The translations under genes were made by a program, and so were the position numbers. Positions 60,627-64,000 of a DNA stretch of 64,000 bases are shown here, piece after piece (position 1 is the first letter of the stretch; the number at the start of each line of letters is the position of its first letter). The notes below the pieces were generated by a model. That model searched no databases and was not told where the DNA came from. It saw nothing but the letters and a program-made list of their open reading frames with translations. Origin of the DNA: Nocardia abscessus NBRC 100374 (lineage in GTDB: Bacteria > Actinomycetota > Actinomycetes > Mycobacteriales > Mycobacteriaceae); contig NZ_BAFP01000040.1 of NCBI RefSeq assembly GCF_000308455.1, forward strand, positions 91,021 to 155,020, in the 5' to 3' direction.

Positions 60627-62399
60627 ATGACCACCACCGAACCGCTCTCCGCGGTCGAACGCACCGTGCGCAGCGGCGAATTCGACCTCGCCGTCTACGA
60701 ATACGGTGATCCCGCCGCGGAAACCGTCGTGCTGGTGCACGGCTGGCCCGATACCCACCACCTCTGGGACGCGGTGGTGCCGCTCCTGGCTCGCCGGTTC
60801 CATGTGGTCGCCTACGACACCCGCGGGCACGGGCGCTCCACTCGCACCCGGCGCACCGAAGACTTCCGGCTCGACCGCCTGGCCGCGGACTTCTACGCCG
60901 TCGCGGACGCGGTGAGCCCCGACCGCCCCGTGCACGTGCTCGCGCACGACTGGGGTTCGGTGCAGGTGTGGGAAGCGGTGTGCGAGCCGCGTGCGGCCAC
61001 CCGGGTCGCATCGTTCACCTCGGTGTCGGGGCCGAACCTGGACCACATCGCCAAGTGGATTCGCAACCGGCTCGCGCGTCCGACGCCGCGCAACATATGG
61101 CAGCCGTTCACCCAGCTGCTGTCGTCGGCGTACACCTTCTTCTTCATGACCCCCGTGCTGCCGCGCGCCGCCTTCGGCCTGATCGGTACCGAACGCTTCT
61201 GGCGGCGGGTCGTCTCGATCATGAACGAGACCGCGCCGTCGAACGTGCGTCTCGGACCGAGTTTTCGCGCCGACGTCGTCGACGGCTTGCTGATCTACCG
61301 CGCGAACATCGTGCAGCGCATGCTCGCGCCACGTGAGCGGCACACCGAGGTGCCGGTGCAGCTGATCGTCGCGGGCCGTGACGTCGCCGTACGTCCCGCG
61401 GGATTCGACGACGAACACCGGTGGACCGAGCGGCTGTGGCGGCGGGATGTGCCCGCCGGGCACTGGATGCCGTTCTCGCATCCGGAGCTGCTGGCCACCG
61501 CGACCACCGAACTGATCGACACGCTCGGCGGCGCGGCACCGCCCCGCACGTTGCGCCGGGCCGAAACGGGCCGGGTTGCACGGCCGTTCGATGATCAGCT
61601 GGTTGTCATCACGGGCGGTGGCAGCGGCATCGGCCGTGCCACCGCGCTCGCCTTGGCCCGTCGCGGCGCCGAGATCGTGCTCTCCGACATCGATCTCGCA
61701 GCGGCGAAGGAGACCGCCGAGCTGATCGCCGCCGAACACGGCGTGGCGCACGCCTATCACCTCGACGTCGCCGACGAAGGCGAGATGCAGGCGCACGCCG
61801 CGACGGTGCTGGATAACCACGGCGTCCCCGACATCCTGATCAACAACGCCGGGATCGGCCAGGCCGGTGCATTCTTCGAGACCTCGGCGGCCGACTTCGA
61901 CCGGGTGCTGCGGATCAATCTCGGGGGCGTGGTGAACGGCTGCCGTGCCTTCGGGCCCGCCATGGCCGAGCGGGGCCTCGGCGGGCACATCGTGAACCTC
62001 TCCAGCATGGCGGCCTACAGTCCGCAGCAGGGATTCAGCGCGTATTCCACCAGCAAGTCGGCGGTGTTCATGTTCTCCGACTGCGTGCGCGCCGAACTGG
62101 CCGCTCGGGGAATCTCGGTGCACACCGTCTGCCCGGGCATCGTGCACACCAATATCGTGGCGCGCACCCGGTTCTCCGGCGTCAGCGCGGAGGAGGAGAA
62201 GCGCAAACAGGAGCGTTACGACAACCTGTACCGGATGCGGCGTTACGGCCCGGAGAAGGTGGCCGAGCAGATCGTGCACGCCCTGCAGCGCAACCGCAGC
62301 ATCGTGCCGGTGACGCCGGAGGCCCACCTGCAGTATCACTTCGGGCGGCTCGCGCCCGCCGTCGTGCGGTTCCTGGCGGCGCGGGTGAAGCTGACCTGA
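60627..62399 (+). CDS. ephD: EphD-like epoxide hydrolase/short-chain dehydrogenase fusion
   Basis: 590 residues with two fused enzymes. The alpha/beta hydrolase (about 1-305) has the oxyanion motif VHGWPDTHHLWD, nucleophile Asp in AHDWGSV (about residue 109) and late His in AGHWMPFSHPE. The SDR (about 322-590) has TGGGSGIGRA, NNAGIG, SSMAAYS and YSTSK. This is the domain order of mycobacterial EphD (Rv2214c), implicated in epoxy-mycolate metabolism. It follows the reductase by 30 nt with a Shine-Dalgarno-like AAGGAG, so it probably belongs to the same operon. Confidence 0.92.
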   Translation: MTTTEPLSAVERTVRSGEFDLAVYEYGDPAAETVVLVHGWPDTHHLWDAVVPLLARRFHVVAYDTRGHGRSTRTRRTEDFRLDRLAADFYAVADAVSPDRPVHVLAHDWGSVQVWEAVCEPRAATRVASFTSVSGPNLDHIAKWIRNRLARPTPRNIWQPFTQLLSSAYTFFFMTPVLPRAAFGLIGTERFWRRVVSIMNETAPSNVRLGPSFRADVVDGLLIYRANIVQRMLAPRERHTEVPVQLIVAGRDVAVRPAGFDDEHRWTERLWRRDVPAGHWMPFSHPELLATATTELIDTLGGAAPPRTLRRAETGRVARPFDDQLVVITGGGSGIGRATALALARRGAEIVLSDIDLAAAKETAELIAAEHGVAHAYHLDVADEGEMQAHAATVLDNHGVPDILINNAGIGQAGAFFETSAADFDRVLRINLGGVVNGCRAFGPAMAERGLGGHIVNLSSMAAYSPQQGFSAYSTSKSAVFMFSDCVRAELAARGISVHTVCPGIVHTNIVARTRFSGVSAEEEKRKQERYDNLYRMRRYGPEKVAEQIVHALQRNRSIVPVTPEAHLQYHFGRLAPAVVRFLAARVKLT

Positions 62400-62400
62400 C

Positions 62401-62916
62401 TCAGGAGGCGAGGGTTCGGGCGAGTTCGGCCTCGACGGCCACGACTCGCTCGGACCCGATGCCCCACGGGTGCTCGACACCCACCTGCCGATCCAGATCC
62501 CAGAGCACGCATTCCTCGCCCGGAGCCGCTACGAACGACCACGCCACCACGGTGCGGCCGAGTTGCTCGGCCATGGTTCCGTGCGAGTCCACCGGCGGCC
62601 CGGCGCCTTCCGGGAAGTGATGCAGGAAGCGCCCGTAGGCTCGCGCGCAGAAGTCGGCGTAGCGCTTGGTGCACAGGATGAACCCGTGCCATGCCTCGTC
62701 CACCGCGTGCGACGGCATGCCGATCACCTGATCGTCGCGCATGGCGGCGCCGCAGCAGAGCAACCACTGCCGCAATCCCTTGTCCACCAGCTCTCGTGGC
62801 TGCCAGGGGCAGGTCTTGTAGACGGCCTCGGGCAGTTCCAGGGCGTCGACGGCGGCGCGCACGGCCGCGAGGTCGATCTCACCGGCCGGAGATCTGCGGA
62901 ACCTGAAGTTCACCAC
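62401..62916 (-). CDS. GRDP-like protein of unknown function
   Basis: 171 residues. The segment SHAVDEAWHGFILCTKRYAD then FCARAYGRFLHHFPEG matches the core motif of glycine-rich-domain (GRDP/DUF1399) proteins, where (P)S-x-x-V/I-D-x-x-W-H, Y-x-x-F-C and F-L-H-H are conserved. Metal binding has been suggested from the His/Cys pattern, without proof. The stop is 2 nt from the ephD stop. A divergent gene 44 nt away encodes a glycine-rich repeat protein, so the two may work together. Confidence 0.75.
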   Translation of the reverse strand: MVNFRFRRSPAGEIDLAAVRAAVDALELPEAVYKTCPWQPRELVDKGLRQWLLCCGAAMRDDQVIGMPSHAVDEAWHGFILCTKRYADFCARAYGRFLHHFPEGAGPPVDSHGTMAEQLGRTVVAWSFVAAPGEECVLWDLDRQVGVEHPWGIGSERVVAVEAELARTLAS

Positions 62917-62959
62917 AGTTCACTGTACGTGCGTGCCGATCGGCCGCTACCGTCGTGAC

Positions 62960-63373
62960 ATGAGCGCACTCATCCTTCTTTTCATCCTGTTGATGGTGCT
63001 GCTCCTCGTGGCGGTTCCGATCATCGTCGTAGTCGTCATCCTTCGCTCGCAGCGCAATCAGTTCTTACCGCCGCCGCCCTATGGTCCGTGGCGCGGCGGG
63101 AACCGGAGCGGAGGACATTACGAGGGGGGATCCACCGACCCGTTCTGGGCAGCCGGCGGCGCCGGTTTGATCGGCGGGTTCGACCAGCCGCACGGCGGTG
63201 GGGGCGGGCATCATCACCACCACGGCAGCGGTTGCGGCGGCGGGAGCGGTAGTAGCTGCGGCGGAGGAAGCAGCTCCAGCTGTAGTGGCGGCAGTAGTTC
63301 CAGTTGCGGCGGGGGCAGTAGTTCCAGCTGTGGCGGTGGAAGCAGCAGCAGCTGCGGCGGGGGCGGTTCCTGA
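62960..63373 (+). CDS. Membrane-anchored Gly/Ser/Cys-repeat protein
   Basis: 137 residues. A single N-terminal span (about 3-28, ILLFILLMVLLLVAVPIIVV) is followed by a Pro/Gly-rich linker, a five-histidine run (GGGGGHHHHHGSG) and about 47 residues of tandem CGGGSSSS repeats, six to seven cysteines in regular spacing. The His run and Cys repeats suggest metal or crosslinking chemistry at the cell surface. A divergent GRDP-like gene lies 44 nt upstream. ATG 62960 is preferred because it begins the span. No function is known. Confidence 0.75.
   Translation: MSALILLFILLMVLLLVAVPIIVVVVILRSQRNQFLPPPPYGPWRGGNRSGGHYEGGSTDPFWAAGGAGLIGGFDQPHGGGGGHHHHHGSGCGGGSGSSCGGGSSSSCSGGSSSSCGGGSSSSCGGGSSSSCGGGGS
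63230..63370 (+). repeat. 24-nt tandem repeats encoding CGGGSSSS
   Basis: About six imperfect units of 24 nt (each encoding C-G-G-G-S-S-S-S with small changes) form the 3' end of the gene at 62960. Such arrays tend to change copy number. Confidence 0.8.
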
Positions 63374-63453
63374 CCCAGGATTTGACCTCAACCCTTCTTA
63401 AGGTTCCATGCTGATCTTCGTCCGAAACAGCAAGGAACTACGAAGGGTATGTC

Positions 63454-64000
63454 ATGCGGGCTGTACAAGCCGATGAGTTCGGTGGACCGGAAGTACTCGT
63501 GGTGCGCGAGCTGCCCGATCCGGTGGCCGGACCGGGAGAGGTGGTCGTCGATGTGGCCGCCGCGGATGTGATGTTCCTGGACACCCGGCTGCGCAGCGGC
63601 TGGGGCACCGACTTCTTCGCGATCGAGCTGCCCTATGTACCCGGCGGCGCCGTCGCCGGGGTGGTGGCGTCGGTCGGCCCCGACGTCGATCCGGGCTGGG
63701 TGGGCAAGCGGGTGTCGACACCGACCGCGGCCAGCGGCGTCGGCGGCGGCCTGCCGATCGGCGGATACGCCGAGAAAGCGCTGGCCAAGGCGGACACCCT
63801 CGTCGCTTTGCCCGACGGGCTCACCCCGACGCAGGCAGTCGCGCTCGCCCACGACGGCAGGACGGCGCTCGCCGTCTTCGACCGTGCCGCCGTGCAGCCG
63901 GGCGAATGGGTCCTGATCACCGCCGCGGGCGGGGGGCTGGGCATCCTGCTGATCCAGCTCGCCCGTGCGGCGGGTGCGAACGTCGTCGCCGCCGCGCGCG
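63454..64000 (+). CDS. Zinc-independent quinone oxidoreductase, N-terminal part (3' truncated)
   Basis: About 182 residues before the window ends. The MDR superfamily is indicated by RAVQADEFGGPEVLVVRELP, PYVPGGAVAGVVASVG, and the start of the Rossmann fold VLITAAGGGLGILLIQLARA, which gives an NADPH-binding AAGGGLG. No zinc-ligand cysteines are seen in this part, so it is the quinone oxidoreductase (QOR) branch. GAAGGG precedes ATG 63454 by 5 nt. The C-terminal cofactor and substrate regions are outside the window. Confidence 0.9.
   Translation, partial: MRAVQADEFGGPEVLVVRELPDPVAGPGEVVVDVAAADVMFLDTRLRSGWGTDFFAIELPYVPGGAVAGVVASVGPDVDPGWVGKRVSTPTAASGVGGGLPIGGYAEKALAKADTLVALPDGLTPTQAVALAHDGRTALAVFDRAAVQPGEWVLITAAGGGLGILLIQLARAAGANVVAAAR

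Noticed and set aside
63230..63370. CRISPR or minisatellite suggested by 24-nt repeats
   Set aside because: There are no spacers; the repeats encode a regular CGGGSSSS protein tail.

Overview
The window is high-GC actinobacterial DNA, most likely from Nocardia or a close relative. The evidence is the gene order and the lipid genes. Read left to right it follows the conserved mycobacterial/nocardial block hrcA-dnaJ2-rsmE-phoH-ybeY-CNNM-(cdd-like)-era-amidase-recO-uppS-(smtB-zur)-glyS-TPM protein-dgt-dnaG-tRNA-Asn. The right end carries a wax-ester synthase, an EphD-type hydrolase/dehydrogenase fusion and sites matching the KstR-type consensus. GTG starts, 4-nt start/stop overlaps and strong G/C at third codon positions run throughout.

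Layout. 0-11.8 kb: end of an alpha/beta hydrolase, the heat-shock regulator and DnaJ, rRNA methylation, a divergent MFS/LysR pair, the phoH-to-era ribosome-maturation operon, then a convergent amidase. 12.1-17.2 kb: accessory DNA separating the amidase from recO. It holds a three-gene zinc-ribbon membrane cassette, a hydrolase/TetR pair with a perfect 21-bp palindrome upstream, and two small membrane proteins. A large GC-rich inverted repeat lies just before recO. 17.4-27.5 kb: recO, an antisense HTH gene, uppS, a YbjN-like gene, a TetR/membrane pair with duplicated operators, smtB-zur divergent from glyS, TenA, a PapA-like acyltransferase and a MerR regulator. 27.5-40.2 kb: TPM protein, MBL hydrolase, YdcF, dgt, a 992-residue repetitive protein ending in a zincin-like domain that lacks its histidines, FIST, Mut7-C, dnaG and tRNA-Asn.

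40.3-50.2 kb is an island directly downstream of tRNA-Asn and is the most interesting part. On the minus strand an EACC1-like adaptor overlaps a caspase/EF-hand/Hsp70 fusion. Divergent from it is a tight four-gene operon: a protein resembling carboxylate-amine ligases, a 19-cysteine zinc protein ending in a KH domain, a Cdc48N-like/von Willebrand A protein, and a CorA-like protein with a helical stalk and two C-terminal membrane spans. Adaptor, protease, chaperone, sensor and membrane modules together suggest an abortive, defence-type conflict system. The combination is not one I recognise as described.

50.2-64 kb: a small membrane protein, a CsbD stress protein, an FAD monooxygenase, a secreted lipase, a YdcF gene with a probable 1-nt deletion, and a lipid cluster (SDR, hydrolase, wax-ester synthase, metal-dependent hydrolase, ferredoxin reductase, EphD). 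Three TnnAACnnGTTnnA palindromes in that cluster suggest one TetR-family regulator. The window ends with a Gly/Ser/Cys-repeat membrane protein beside a GRDP-like gene, and a truncated quinone oxidoreductase.
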